In this document: piece by piece, positions 35,066 through 43,822 of the stretch | Position numbering within the stretch: the first letter of the stretch is position 1 | Layout of the letters: every line of letters starts with the position of its first letter | Translations under genes and position numbers: made by a program | NCBI GenBank assembly: GCA_963728825.1 | Contig: CAVSLA010000001.1 | Coordinates: forward strand, 558,001 to 622,000 | From: CAVREM01 sp963728825 | Lineage (GTDB): Bacteria > Acidobacteriota > Vicinamibacteria > Vicinamibacterales > CAVVIG01 | Direction of reading: 5' to 3' | Length of the DNA stretch: 64,000 nt | The notes under the pieces: generated by a model | Seen by the model: only the letters and a program-made list of their open reading frames with translations | What the model was told of the DNA's origin: nothing | Database searches by the model: none

Positions 35066-36131
35066 CGAAATCGCCGCCGCGATCATCCGTGACGGCATCG
35101 GCGCCGCGCCCGACGGCGAGGACCAGCGACGGCTCACGCGTGCGCTGACGAACAACCCGCAGGCCTACGATTTGTACCTGCAGGCCGTCCACTATTTCAG
35201 GCTGCAGCATGAACAGGGTTATCTAACGGCGCGCGATCTGCTGAGGCGAGCGATCTCGCACGATCGCGCGTTCACGCTGGCTCATGTCACCCTGGCGTCC
35301 ACCTACTCGGTCATGGCGATTGACGGCTACGAGCCGCCGCACGCCGCGTGGCCGGAGTCGACGTCGAGCATCCGGCGCGCGCTGGACCTCGATGCCGACC
35401 TGCCGGACGCGCACGCGGAAGCCAGCGCGGCCGAGTTTTACTACCGCTGGGATTGGGCGGCGGCCGATCGCGAATGGCAGATCGCCCTGGAGTCACGGCG
35501 CGGAGAAGTCCAGGCCGAGTTGCTGACCCTCCGTGCCCTGCAGCAGTGGGCGCTCGGTCGGACCGATGAAGCGCTGCAGTTCGCGCGCGCGGCGAGACGG
35601 GCCGATCCGCTGAGCGCGGCCTGCGTGCTTCGCGAAGCCGATCTGCTGGCGAAAGCCGGTCAGTTGGATGCAGCGGCGGCGCTGTATGACAAGGTCATTC
35701 GCGAGACGCCAGCGGATCTTCGCGCGTATTTCGGCCTGGCCGATCTGCGGCGCGGACAAGGGCGATTCGACGAGGCGATCGAGGCAAGGCGGCGCGCTGG
35801 CGAAGTCGCCGGTGCGGATCCATTGGAGGACGGACTGCGCGGGGCGGCAGGCTACGCGCAAATCGCGCGGACCGATGCGCGGCTGCAGCTCGTAGAGCTC
35901 CAGGCGCGTGGAGCGACCGGCGCCTACGTCTCGCCGCTCGAGTACGCCCGCGTCTACGCACGGCTCGGCGACCGCGAGGCCGCGTTCGAGCTCCTGGCCG
36001 CTTCGTTCGAAGATCGCGCCGCCGGATTGGTGTTTCTCGCCGTCGATCCCTCGTGGGACGAATTCCGTGACGATCGACAATTTCGTGACGCGGTGCGGCA
36101 GGTCGGTCTGCCCGTGGCGGAGGAAGCCTGA
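34716..36131 (+). CDS. C-terminal TPR/adenylate-cyclase-associated-type region of the frameshifted kinase
   Basis: This frame continues the kinase after the shift at 34745. It opens 'PFANPPGDDGAEYLCDGLTDSLIRRLS', then 'IDPRTIGRQLDADVVLTGSLTRRAGRLIVSAELIDV' and 'RIWGGVLDR', the domain that follows the membrane span in many acidobacterial kinases. TPR-like helical pairs follow ('RADPLSAACVLREADLLAKAGQLDAAAALYDKVI') up to the stop. Its own GTG at 34716 has no ribosome site, so it is not an independent gene. It should be read together with 33533-35065. Confidence 0.85.
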   Translation: MALAFAGWRYLPFANPPGDDGAEYLCDGLTDSLIRRLSLVRGLEVKAFGAVLHFKGSAIDPRTIGRQLDADVVLTGSLTRRAGRLIVSAELIDVVGATRIWGGVLDRPQADVLAVHDEIAAAIIRDGIGAAPDGEDQRRLTRALTNNPQAYDLYLQAVHYFRLQHEQGYLTARDLLRRAISHDRAFTLAHVTLASTYSVMAIDGYEPPHAAWPESTSSIRRALDLDADLPDAHAEASAAEFYYRWDWAAADREWQIALESRRGEVQAELLTLRALQQWALGRTDEALQFARAARRADPLSAACVLREADLLAKAGQLDAAAALYDKVIRETPADLRAYFGLADLRRGQGRFDEAIEARRRAGEVAGADPLEDGLRGAAGYAQIARTDARLQLVELQARGATGAYVSPLEYARVYARLGDREAAFELLAASFEDRAAGLVFLAVDPSWDEFRDDRQFRDAVRQVGLPVAEEA

Positions 36132-36169
36132 CTGTTTCAGCGGGACCGACGCCGATGAATGGAGGAACC

Positions 36170-36700
36170 GTGAAGACACAATGGTGCGCCGCCTGTCTGG
36201 TGATCGCGCTGGCCGGCATCGCCAGCCGCGACCTGTTGGCCTGCGGAGACAAGTTTCTGGTGCCGAGCCGCGGCTTGCGTTTCGAGCTGACGCCATCCGC
36301 GAGGGAACAAGCGCGCATTCTGTTGTACATGAATCCGGCGTCCTCGTTGCCCGGCCTGTTCGCCAGGTTGTCGCTCGACGCGGCGCTGCACAAATCGGGC
36401 TACCGAGCCGCAGTGGCGTCGGACGCCGAAGAAGTCGAACGGCTGCTGCGTCAAGGAACGTGGGATGTCGTCCTGCTCGATCTCATCGATGGTCAGGCGG
36501 GAAGTATCGTGCCGCCACCCGGTGGACCGGCCGTGCTCGCGGTCGCAGTAAATCAGAGGGACAGCGACCTCTCACGCGCCAAAAAGCAGTACGCCGCGAT
36601 TCTGAAGTCGCCCACGCGCAGTCAAGCCGTCGTGGACGCACTCGACGTGGCAGTCGTGACGCGGCGGGCCGCTCAGTCGAAAGCGTCGAAGAGTCGATAA
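36170..36700 (+). CDS. Exported receiver-like (pseudo-receiver) protein
   Basis: The GTG at 36170 is favoured by GGAGG 4 bases upstream; an ATG at 36155 is the alternative. A hydrophobic leader ('CAACLVIALAGIA') and Cys25 in 'DLLACGDKFL' suggest export or lipidation. Residues 47-165 have the alternating strand/helix order of a response-regulator receiver: 'ILLYMNPASSL', 'GYRAAVASDAEEVERLL', 'WDVVLLDLIDG' (Asp104), 'VLAVAV' and 'YAAILKSPTRSQAVVDAL' (Lys146). The first acidic pair is missing. Its TAA overlaps the ATG of the barrel protein gene. The function is unknown. Confidence 0.6.
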   Translation: MKTQWCAACLVIALAGIASRDLLACGDKFLVPSRGLRFELTPSAREQARILLYMNPASSLPGLFARLSLDAALHKSGYRAAVASDAEEVERLLRQGTWDVVLLDLIDGQAGSIVPPPGGPAVLAVAVNQRDSDLSRAKKQYAAILKSPTRSQAVVDALDVAVVTRRAAQSKASKSR

Positions 36701-37629
36701 TGACTCGCGGCGCTGTGCGGGCGATCGGGTGTTTCGCCGCGGCGGCGACGATGATCGTCATCGGCGGTCGTCCTGCGATGGCCCAGGCCTGGGTGCTGCC
36801 GGGACGGACTGGCGCCGTGACCTTCGTGGTGCAGGAGATCGATCATGTCGGCAGGATGCGGAACGACGGGAGCCGCGCCGCCGTCGGCAAGGCCGTCAAC
36901 GTGGGATTCGACCTGGAGTTCGACTACGCCTTTACGGACCGGGTTTCGATTTCCACGAGCCTTCCCTACATCGTTTCCAAGTTCACCGACCCGAACCCTC
37001 CTCCGCCCTTCGTGCCGTTCGCCGCCGTTGACGCCTGCCGGTGCTGGCGAAGCGAGTTTGCGGACGTCGGCTTCACGGCCCGCTACAACCTCGTCAATGT
37101 CGACCGGGTTTTCATGCTGACCCCATCTGTCTCAGTGGGCGTCCCCAGTCACGACTATGACTATGTCGGCGAAGCGGTCGTCGGCCGGCGCCTCAAGGAG
37201 CTCAGGTTCGGTGTCGACGCCGGCCAGCGCCTGGAGGGGCTGATGAGTGTGCTGGTGCAGACCGGATACCGCTACACGATCGTCGAACAAGTGCTCGGCA
37301 TCCCCAACAACCGCAGCAATGGCTCGGTGCAAGCCGGCTTCGCGTTGCCTAGTGGCCTCTCCACTCGGGCCATCTTCTCCTGGCAACGAACGCACGGAGG
37401 ACTGCGGTTCCCTGCCGAAGTCAATGTTCCCGGGAGTCCAGAGCGCCTGACCGAGTATCACCGCCTACTGCGCGACAACTATCTGCACACCGGAGGTGGC
37501 CTCTGGTACTCGCGCGGCCCCTGGGATATCTCGGGGTCGGTGCTCTTCACCGCGCGCGGATCGAACTCGCACGATGTTCGCGTGTACTCTGTGACCGTCG
37601 GCCGCCTCTTCGAGATCGGCACTCCATAA
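36700..37629 (+). CDS. Outer-membrane beta-barrel protein
   Basis: The 309-residue protein has a signal peptide ('FAAAATMIVIGGRPAMAQA') and many alternating strands ending in aromatic residues ('VGFDLEFDYAFTDRVSISTSLPYIVSKF', 'DVGFTARYNLV', 'VLVQTGYRYTIVEQV', 'DVRVYSVTVGRLFEI'), which is the pattern of a porin-like barrel. The start at 36700 (TAATG overlap with the previous gene) was chosen; the frame is open far upstream inside the kinase gene but without homology. Together with the exported receiver-like protein it forms the envelope end of the sigma/kinase operon. Confidence 0.75.
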   Translation: MTRGAVRAIGCFAAAATMIVIGGRPAMAQAWVLPGRTGAVTFVVQEIDHVGRMRNDGSRAAVGKAVNVGFDLEFDYAFTDRVSISTSLPYIVSKFTDPNPPPPFVPFAAVDACRCWRSEFADVGFTARYNLVNVDRVFMLTPSVSVGVPSHDYDYVGEAVVGRRLKELRFGVDAGQRLEGLMSVLVQTGYRYTIVEQVLGIPNNRSNGSVQAGFALPSGLSTRAIFSWQRTHGGLRFPAEVNVPGSPERLTEYHRLLRDNYLHTGGGLWYSRGPWDISGSVLFTARGSNSHDVRVYSVTVGRLFEIGTP

Positions 37630-37667
37630 ATCGTGCCTCTGAGGGGCGGCAGCCGTCGCGCGAACTG

Positions 37668-40367
37668 TCATTCGTAGCGCAACACGGCAGCCGGATCGAG
37701 ACGCATCGCGCGGCGTGCCGGGAGCAGACACGCGACGAGGCCGACTGCGGCAAGCAACGCCGCGACTGCACACAACGTCAGCGGATCGATCGCGCTCGTA
37801 CCGACCAGCACGCTCCCCAGCAACAGGCCGATGCCGATCGAACCAGCCATACCGATCGACAGGCCGATGCCAAGCTGCCACGCGGCGCTCCTGGTGACCA
37901 GCCACCAGATTTGCTTCGCCTGCGCGCCCAGCGCCACACGCACCCCGATTTCGCGCGACCGTTGCGCCGCGGCGTAGGCGGTGACCGCGTAGAGTCCGAC
38001 CGTCGCCAGCAGCAGCGCCACGACGGCGAAGACCACGAACATCGTGCCGAAGACGCGCAGACCGACGCGTTCGTCGGTGGCGGCCAGCAGATCGTCCAAC
38101 AGCATCACGTCGAACAGCGGGAGATCGGGATCGACGCCGCGGACCTGTTCGCGGAGGACGGTGGCGACGACCGACGGATCGGCGTCCGCTTGCGCAACGA
38201 TGCTGGCCCGCGGCATCGGATTGGTGCCGTACGACACGTAGACGACCCCTTCGCGTCCGCGCGCGTCTTCCGTGCTGCTCTGGCGGATGTTCGGCGCAAT
38301 ACCCGCGATCGTGTACCACTCCGGCCCGGCCAACGTTCCGTTCGGCGGTGTCAGCAGGATGCGCCGGCCGATCGGATCCTCGCCGGGAAATACCGCCGCG
38401 GCGAGCCATTCGTTCAGGATGACCGATGCGCCACCGTTCCCGGCTTCGAACAGCGGCAGCTCCGAGCCGCGGCGGATCCTGTCACGGAATGCTTCGAGGT
38501 AACGCGGCCCCGTCGTGACCACCAGCACTCGAGGACGACGCGGTTCGGAAGACGCGACCTCGTCATCACGCCAGAGATAGCGCGCGGATCCGCCCCCGAA
38601 CGGCGGGTTGCTGACCAGGGCCGCCACCAGTCCTGGCACCGCCGTGAGACGTTCGTCGAGCTGCTGGTAAAAGCGCACGCGATCCTCAGGCGCGGGATAT
38701 TTCGCGTCCGGAAGTTCCAGGCGCGCCCACATGATGCGGCCGGTCTCCACGCCGGCGTCGATCTCGTATTGCGCAACGATGCTGCGCATCATCAGGCCGC
38801 CGCCCGTGAGCAGGATCGGGGTCAGCGCCAGTTGAAACACCACGAGGCCGTGCGCCCAGCGACGGCTGCGGACTGCGCCTGCCGTGGCCCGGCCACCCTC
38901 TCCGAGGATGCCGGCGATTCCAAGCTTCGAGGTCTGCAACGCCGGCACGAGACCGAAGAGCAAGGTTGTCGCGAGACTCACCCCTGCCGAAAAAGCGAAC
39001 ACCCGCCCGTCCATCGTGAACCTGATCCAGTACGGGAGCTCGATGCCGCCGAGGGCGGCCCAGATCACGCGAATCGCCGCTACCGAGAGTCCCCAGCCAG
39101 CGGCACCCGCCAGCGTTGCGAGCAGGAGGCTCTCGATGAGCAGTTGCCTGATGATCCGTCCGCGCCCGGCGCCGATCGCCATCCGTACCGATATCTCGTG
39201 GGATCGCGCCGCGGCACGCGCGAGCAGCAGATTGGCCACGTTCGCACACGCCATCAGCAGCAGGACGGCGACGACGCCCATCAGCACCGGGAGCGTGTCC
39301 CGACCGCGGCCGCCGATCGACCGTTCACGATACGGGGCGACGATCGGTCGAAGGTCGCGATTGGTCTCGGGATACTGCAGCTCGAGAGCCCCGGCGATCG
39401 CGCTCAAGTCGGCGCCGGCCTGCTCGATGTTTCTGCCAGCGGCCAACCGCCCGAAGGCGCTCAGCTCGCGAGCGTTGCGGCTCAGCAGCGTCCTCTCGGG
39501 CAGCAGCGCCAGCGGCTGCCACAGCCGGGAACGGGTCGGAAAGCTGAAGCCGTCTGGCATGACGCCTATCACGACTGACGGCACACCATTCACGCGGATC
39601 GTGTGTCCGAGTACGGCGGGATCGGACCCGTAGCGACTCCGCCACAGGGAATGGCCAATCATCACCACCGGGACCGCGCCACGGCGGTCGTCTTCCGGGC
39701 CGAAATCACGACCGAGCAGCGGTGGTTGCCTGAGGAGCCCGAACGCATTCGCCGAGAGATACGCACCGACGAATCGCTCCGGCGCCACGCGCTCGTCGCC
39801 GACGTTCATCGTGGTTTCCTGCATGGCGCTCAGGCCTTCGAAGGTCTGAACCGCCGCGCGCCAGTCCTGGAAATCGGCGTAGGAAACGCCCGCATTCAAC
39901 GTGCGGGCGTTGCCAAAGCGGGCCCCGATCGCGACGATTCGATCCGGCTCGTCGAACGGCAGGTCGCGCAGCAGGATCGCGTTGACGATGGTGAAGACGC
40001 TGTTGTTGGCGGCGATGCCGATTGCCAGCGCGGCGACGGCGGCGAGCGTGACCCAGCGGTCCTTCGTCAGTCTCCGGACGCCGTAACGGACATCCCGGAT
40101 TAGCGCATCGATGCCGGGGAGGCCGCGCTGATCGCGGAGGGCGTCCATGGCTTGAGACACGCCGCCGGCTCGAATTCGAGCACTGCGCGCACCTTCCAGC
40201 GTCTGACCGCGACGCTCCGCAGCGTCCCTGGCCAGTTCCAGATGCGAGCGCAGCTCCTCCTCGAGCTCGCGGTCGCGTCGCCGTGGGTAGACGGTGCCGA
40301 GGACGCGATGAACCCATTCGCGAAGCGGTCGCAGCACGTCCGCGGTGGCCGGCCGTCTATTAGGCAT
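37668..40367 (-). CDS. ADOP-family ABC transporter permease (MacB/FtsX type)
   Basis: The 899-residue protein has the N-terminal ADOP domain ('RRDRELEEELRSHLELARDAAERR') and duplicated MacB core plus FtsX permease: 'ALAIGIAANNSVFTIVNAILL', 'ACANVANLLLARAAARSHEISVRMAIGAG', 'QRSREIGVRVALGAQ', and the terminal 'LLPARRAMRLDPAAVLRYE'. No PadR gene lies next to it. The upstream histidine kinase gene ends 42 bases before it on the same strand, so co-expression is possible. Confidence 0.95.
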   Translation of the reverse strand: MPNRRPATADVLRPLREWVHRVLGTVYPRRRDRELEEELRSHLELARDAAERRGQTLEGARSARIRAGGVSQAMDALRDQRGLPGIDALIRDVRYGVRRLTKDRWVTLAAVAALAIGIAANNSVFTIVNAILLRDLPFDEPDRIVAIGARFGNARTLNAGVSYADFQDWRAAVQTFEGLSAMQETTMNVGDERVAPERFVGAYLSANAFGLLRQPPLLGRDFGPEDDRRGAVPVVMIGHSLWRSRYGSDPAVLGHTIRVNGVPSVVIGVMPDGFSFPTRSRLWQPLALLPERTLLSRNARELSAFGRLAAGRNIEQAGADLSAIAGALELQYPETNRDLRPIVAPYRERSIGGRGRDTLPVLMGVVAVLLLMACANVANLLLARAAARSHEISVRMAIGAGRGRIIRQLLIESLLLATLAGAAGWGLSVAAIRVIWAALGGIELPYWIRFTMDGRVFAFSAGVSLATTLLFGLVPALQTSKLGIAGILGEGGRATAGAVRSRRWAHGLVVFQLALTPILLTGGGLMMRSIVAQYEIDAGVETGRIMWARLELPDAKYPAPEDRVRFYQQLDERLTAVPGLVAALVSNPPFGGGSARYLWRDDEVASSEPRRPRVLVVTTGPRYLEAFRDRIRRGSELPLFEAGNGGASVILNEWLAAAVFPGEDPIGRRILLTPPNGTLAGPEWYTIAGIAPNIRQSSTEDARGREGVVYVSYGTNPMPRASIVAQADADPSVVATVLREQVRGVDPDLPLFDVMLLDDLLAATDERVGLRVFGTMFVVFAVVALLLATVGLYAVTAYAAAQRSREIGVRVALGAQAKQIWWLVTRSAAWQLGIGLSIGMAGSIGIGLLLGSVLVGTSAIDPLTLCAVAALLAAVGLVACLLPARRAMRLDPAAVLRYE

Positions 40368-40373
40368 GCCAAT

Positions 40374-40403
40374 GGAATATCACCTTTTGTATTAGAGCGT
40401 CAA
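40374..40403 (-). promoter_or_regulatory. Weak promoter candidate for the ADOP permease at 40367
   Basis: On the minus strand TTGACG (40403-40398) and TATTCC (40379-40374) are 18 bases apart just upstream of the ATG. The match to consensus is moderate, so this is tentative. Confidence 0.3.
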
Positions 40404-40409
40404 ATAGGA

Positions 40410-41510
40410 CTAGAGGGACACGGGTTGACCGGCTTCAACCCCGTGCGAACGGCGGTGAATCGGAAACCGGCACACGAACGTCGCGCCCTGTCCCTCGCCT
40501 GGGCTCTGCGCGGACACGCTGCCCTCATGCAGTTCGACGAAGCGTTTGACGAGATGGAGACCGAGTCCCATCCCCGAGGCGTCCCTGGTCGGCGAGGAAT
40601 CGGCCTGACGGAACATCTCGAAGACATGCGGCATGAATTCCTTCGAGATCCCCCGTCCCGTATCCCGGACGCTGATCTCGACGTGGCCGGTGCTGATGGC
40701 CGATCGGGCGAAGATGTGGCCGCCATCGGGCGTGAACTTCACGGCATTCGACAGCAGATTCCAGAAGACCTGGCGGAGCCGATGGGGATCGGCAAGGATC
40801 GTGGCCGGCTCGTCGGCCTCGTCGATCACCAGATGCAGGCCCTTCTCGGCGATGGCCGGCTGCAGCGACTCGACGGCCTCCCGCAGCAACGCGTCCGGCC
40901 GCACTTCTTCTCGAGTCAGCTGCACCATGCCGGTCGTGATCCGTGACACATCCAGGACATCTTCGATGAGACGGGCTTGCTGCTCGGCGTTCCGATGGGC
41001 GATCTCCAGCGCGCGGCGGGGATTCTTGGTGCGCTCCGCCAGGAGGATCTGCAGGTAGCCGAGGATGACGTTGATGGGCGTGCGCAGTTCGTGGGACAGC
41101 GTCGCGAGAAACTGATCCTTGTGCCGATTCGCCTGCTCGGCGTCCTGGCGTGCCGCCTTCTCGCGGGCCAGGCTCTCATCGAGCTGCTTCAGCACGCGTT
41201 CGTGTCGGTAGGCATAGAGAATGATCAGCCCGGCGAACAACACGTAGTAGGAGATTCCGCCGAAGTACGCTCTCGACAGGACGAGCGTGGCTGGTGCTTC
41301 GCGCCAGATAATCAGATGAGCGACGAGCAGCGAGAGCGCAGCCGCCACGGTGGCGAGGACCGCCCCGAACGCGTAGCCGGCGAAGAGCACCGGCAGCAGA
41401 TACGTCAGCCCCCCCAGGCCGACGCTGGCCAGCAGGTCGCGCAGAAAATACGTCGACCCGGCAGCGATCAGCGTGATGGCGATTCGCGGCCAGGTGACGC
41501 GGCTCACCAT
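40410..41510 (-). CDS. Membrane sensor histidine kinase
   Basis: The 366-residue protein has about four N-terminal spans within residues 8-100 (DUF4118/MASE-like) and a short coiled coil. A HisKA domain has His140 ('DQFLATLSHELRTPINVI'), and the HATPase_c domain has 'NLLSNAVKFTPDGG', 'DTGRGIS' and 'GMGLGLHL'. No cognate regulator is adjacent; the next gene in the same direction is an ADOP permease. The kinase is complete and probably active. Confidence 0.93.
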   Translation of the reverse strand: MVSRVTWPRIAITLIAAGSTYFLRDLLASVGLGGLTYLLPVLFAGYAFGAVLATVAAALSLLVAHLIIWREAPATLVLSRAYFGGISYYVLFAGLIILYAYRHERVLKQLDESLAREKAARQDAEQANRHKDQFLATLSHELRTPINVILGYLQILLAERTKNPRRALEIAHRNAEQQARLIEDVLDVSRITTGMVQLTREEVRPDALLREAVESLQPAIAEKGLHLVIDEADEPATILADPHRLRQVFWNLLSNAVKFTPDGGHIFARSAISTGHVEISVRDTGRGISKEFMPHVFEMFRQADSSPTRDASGMGLGLHLVKRFVELHEGSVSAQSPGEGQGATFVCRFPIHRRSHGVEAGQPVSL

Positions 41511-41602
41511 CCCTGCCTGCCCGACCGGTTGCCGAGGCTCGTGCGAAGAATGGCCTGACGATACCAGACGCCCGTCTGGAGAATCAATTTGCTGAATTGA
41601 TG

Positions 41603-42415
41603 CTAGTCAGACCGATGCAGGTCGGGTGTCCGGTGCTCCCAATCGTAAAAACTGAACACGTAGGGCGTCAGCGCTGGCGGCGGTGGCAGGTAGCGGCCGG
41701 CGGCAAACATCGAATCGATGTAGTCGAAAATCCTCGTCACGATTTCGGGTGTGTTCACCGAGTGGAACCACACCGAATGACCGTCGAACACCAGGCTCGC
41801 GACGTTCGCGAGCGCACACGGGCCGAGGCAGCCGCCTTTGGTCAGGTGCACGGTCTTCTTCAGGCGCCGCCGCAGCCATTCCTGCTTGAACGTTTCGACG
41901 GGAACCGGCGCGTAGCCGCGCTCGACATCTCCGCAACAGCAGCTGTCGTGGCAGTAGGACAGGTGCGCCCGACGCTGCACAATCTGGACTTCACGGCCAT
42001 CGGCCCGCACCACCGACGCGCGGAACCCGCGCTGGAAGTCGGTCTGCTTCAGCTCCACCGGCTGCCCATGCGGCGTGTTCCGGTAGGCCTCGGCCCAGGC
42101 GTCCTTCCGCGCGCCAAGCGCCGCGGCGCCAGCCAAGCCGCGTTCGGTCACCAGCCGTTCGAGCGCGGCGACCCAGTGGTGGTAGTAACGCGAACCCTCG
42201 TCCGGCTCACCGCGGTCGCAGGCGGCAGCGAGTTCCTCGGCAAGGGCGGCCGCCCATTCCTTCCACGTGAAGTGGCCGTCGCCCGAGAGACGGACGGCGA
42301 GCGCGAAGGCCTGCGCCTGCCAGGGCTCCGCGAACACCGGCTCCCCGGCATCGTGCGGGAGCGACGGCAGCGTGTCGAGACGCGCGCCGGTAGCGAGCGC
42401 GTCAGGCCCGCTCAA
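41603..42415 (-). CDS. Nitrile hydratase activator fused to a [2Fe-2S] ferredoxin-like domain
   Basis: From a TTG at 42415, 6 bases after GGGAAG, the protein has 270 residues. Residues 1-123 match the nitrile hydratase activator/metallochaperone family ('GEPVFAEPWQAQAFALAVRL', 'FTWKEWAAALAEEL', 'YYHHWVAALERLV', 'RKDAWAEAYRNTPHGQPVEL'). Residues about 143-245 form a thioredoxin-like [2Fe-2S] domain with Cys155, a CCC run at 159-161, Cys196 and Cys200 ('GGCLGPCALANV'). The activator inserts the metal into the alpha subunit; the ferredoxin part could handle cobalt or redox state (inference). It overlaps the beta gene by 14 bases. A GTG at 42451 is an alternative start. Confidence 0.8.
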   Translation of the reverse strand: MSGPDALATGARLDTLPSLPHDAGEPVFAEPWQAQAFALAVRLSGDGHFTWKEWAAALAEELAAACDRGEPDEGSRYYHHWVAALERLVTERGLAGAAALGARKDAWAEAYRNTPHGQPVELKQTDFQRGFRASVVRADGREVQIVQRRAHLSYCHDSCCCGDVERGYAPVPVETFKQEWLRRRLKKTVHLTKGGCLGPCALANVASLVFDGHSVWFHSVNTPEIVTRIFDYIDSMFAAGRYLPPPPALTPYVFSFYDWEHRTPDLHRSD

Positions 42416-43058
42416 GGTAGTCTTCCCACATGTCGACGTAGACCGAATCACGCGGAGAAGCAGCGGTCCCCCAGAGCTCCCGCGACGAGAACCGGACCGT
42501 GTAGACGTGCTGTGGGCCACCCACTGGCGCGCCGGCAGCGTCGGTGTCCTGCAGCGCCCACACCCCGTGATCCTTCGTGACGACCCCGCGCTTGCCGCGC
42601 ACGTACCGCGGCAACCTCGTATGACCTTCGGGATGGATGTTGCGCGCCCGGACCCCTTGGCCTGCGCGATATCGCGGGCGAACCGGCAGATCCAGTCGAG
42701 AGGCACCGCGAACGGCGCCGGGAATCGGCGGCGGAGCGGGCGGGACGGTTGGCTTCGGCGCAGACGGGTCGGCCTGGCCGCTTGCCAGTTCTTCTCTCGT
42801 GATGTAGCCGCTGCGAACGAGCCGGTTCACGAGCACCGTGAACCACCGCTCGTAATACGGCATCCGCAGGTACTCGGACGCGGGAATCTGTTCGAGCTCG
42901 AACCGGAAATTCCTCCAGATGCCGCGGCCGTAGGGACCGGTGGCGCGGAACAGCGCCCAGACGCGACCCTCCCACGCTTCACGAAAGACCGGCTGATCGG
43001 GATCGTGCCCGATCGGCCCCATCCCGTGATTACCTCCCATGTCGTGGACACCGTTCAT
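42402..43058 (-). CDS. Nitrile hydratase beta subunit
   Basis: The 218-residue protein starts with the family's 'MNGVHDMGGNHGMGPI' and ends with the SH3-like C-terminal domain ('RAGQGVRARNIHPEGHTRLPRYVRGKRGVV', 'VYTVRFSSRELWG', 'VDMWEDYLE'). It pairs with the alpha subunit to hydrate nitriles to amides. The ATG overlaps the alpha stop by 4 bases. A Pro-rich stretch (about residues 98-113) links the halves. No signal peptide is present. Confidence 0.95.
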   Translation of the reverse strand: MNGVHDMGGNHGMGPIGHDPDQPVFREAWEGRVWALFRATGPYGRGIWRNFRFELEQIPASEYLRMPYYERWFTVLVNRLVRSGYITREELASGQADPSAPKPTVPPAPPPIPGAVRGASRLDLPVRPRYRAGQGVRARNIHPEGHTRLPRYVRGKRGVVTKDHGVWALQDTDAAGAPVGGPQHVYTVRFSSRELWGTAASPRDSVYVDMWEDYLERA

Positions 43059-43777
43059 CGTCGTCCTCCTGGCGGTTGGACGAGGCCGGTTCCGATCATC
43101 GAATCGCGCGTGACGAGTTCAGCGAGCGCGTCCGCCGACATCCCATCGGTTCCCGGTGGACGCTGCGGGAGCACGAGGTAGCGAAGCTCCGCGGTGCTGT
43201 CCCACACGCGCAGTTCGACATCCTCGCCGAGCTCCACCCCGAACTCGCGCAGCACTCCGCGCGGATCGATCACGGCCCGCGAACGATAGCCGGAGGACTT
43301 GTACCACGCCGGTGGCAGTCCGAGCGTCGGCCACGGGTAGCAGGAGCACAACGTGCACACCACGAGGTTGTGCACCTTCGGGGTGTTCTCGACGACGACC
43401 ATGTGCTCGCCCTGGGCGCCGCTGTATCCCAGTTCGGCGATGGCAGCCGTCGCGTCGGTCATCAGACGGCGGCGATAGTCGGGATCGGTCCAGGCGCGCG
43501 CGACCACTCGTGCGCCGTTCCGCGGACCAACGCGGTGCTCGTAGGTCTGGACGATCTCATCGAGCGCGGCGGGCTCGACCATGCCCTTTTCGATCAGCAG
43601 TGATTCGAGCGCCTTCACGCGCAGCGCGATATCGGACGGTACAGTCTGCTGCTCGTCATCGTGAGAATGGGTTGGGGAGGACACGCCTGCGTCTGGCCGA
43701 ACGACGAACCCGGCCGCACCAAGGCCGGCGTCGCTCAGGAAACGTCGTCGATCGATTTTGTCGCCGTCATCGGCCAC
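43055..43777 (-). CDS. Cobalt-type nitrile hydratase alpha subunit with Tat-like leader
   Basis: The 240-residue protein has the metal-binding loop 'VVCTLCSCYPWP' (Cys141, Cys144, Ser145, Cys146); the Thr after the first Cys is the cobalt-type variant. The standard family N-terminus ('SDIALRVKALESLLIEKGMV') begins only at residue 48. Before it lies 'IDRRRFLSDAGLGAAGFVV' (9-26), which fits the twin-arginine RRxFL motif and a short hydrophobic stretch. A His/Asp-rich spacer follows. Export of the folded, metal-loaded alpha/beta complex through Tat is the natural reading, but the hydrophobic stretch is short. It is the first gene of the operon. Confidence 0.93.
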   Translation of the reverse strand: MADDGDKIDRRRFLSDAGLGAAGFVVRPDAGVSSPTHSHDDEQQTVPSDIALRVKALESLLIEKGMVEPAALDEIVQTYEHRVGPRNGARVVARAWTDPDYRRRLMTDATAAIAELGYSGAQGEHMVVVENTPKVHNLVVCTLCSCYPWPTLGLPPAWYKSSGYRSRAVIDPRGVLREFGVELGEDVELRVWDSTAELRYLVLPQRPPGTDGMSADALAELVTRDSMIGTGLVQPPGGRR

Positions 43778-43822
43778 GGCTGACCGGCTCCTCGCGCCGG
43801 AGGTTACATTAACGATTCCACG

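Noticed and set aside
35908..36699. N-terminal extension of the outer-membrane barrel gene
   Set aside because: Frame is open but overlaps the kinase and receiver-like genes and lacks homology; the ATG at 36700 precedes a signal peptide.
37911..39578. 555-residue plus-strand frame
   Set aside because: Antisense shadow of the ADOP permease at 37668-40367.
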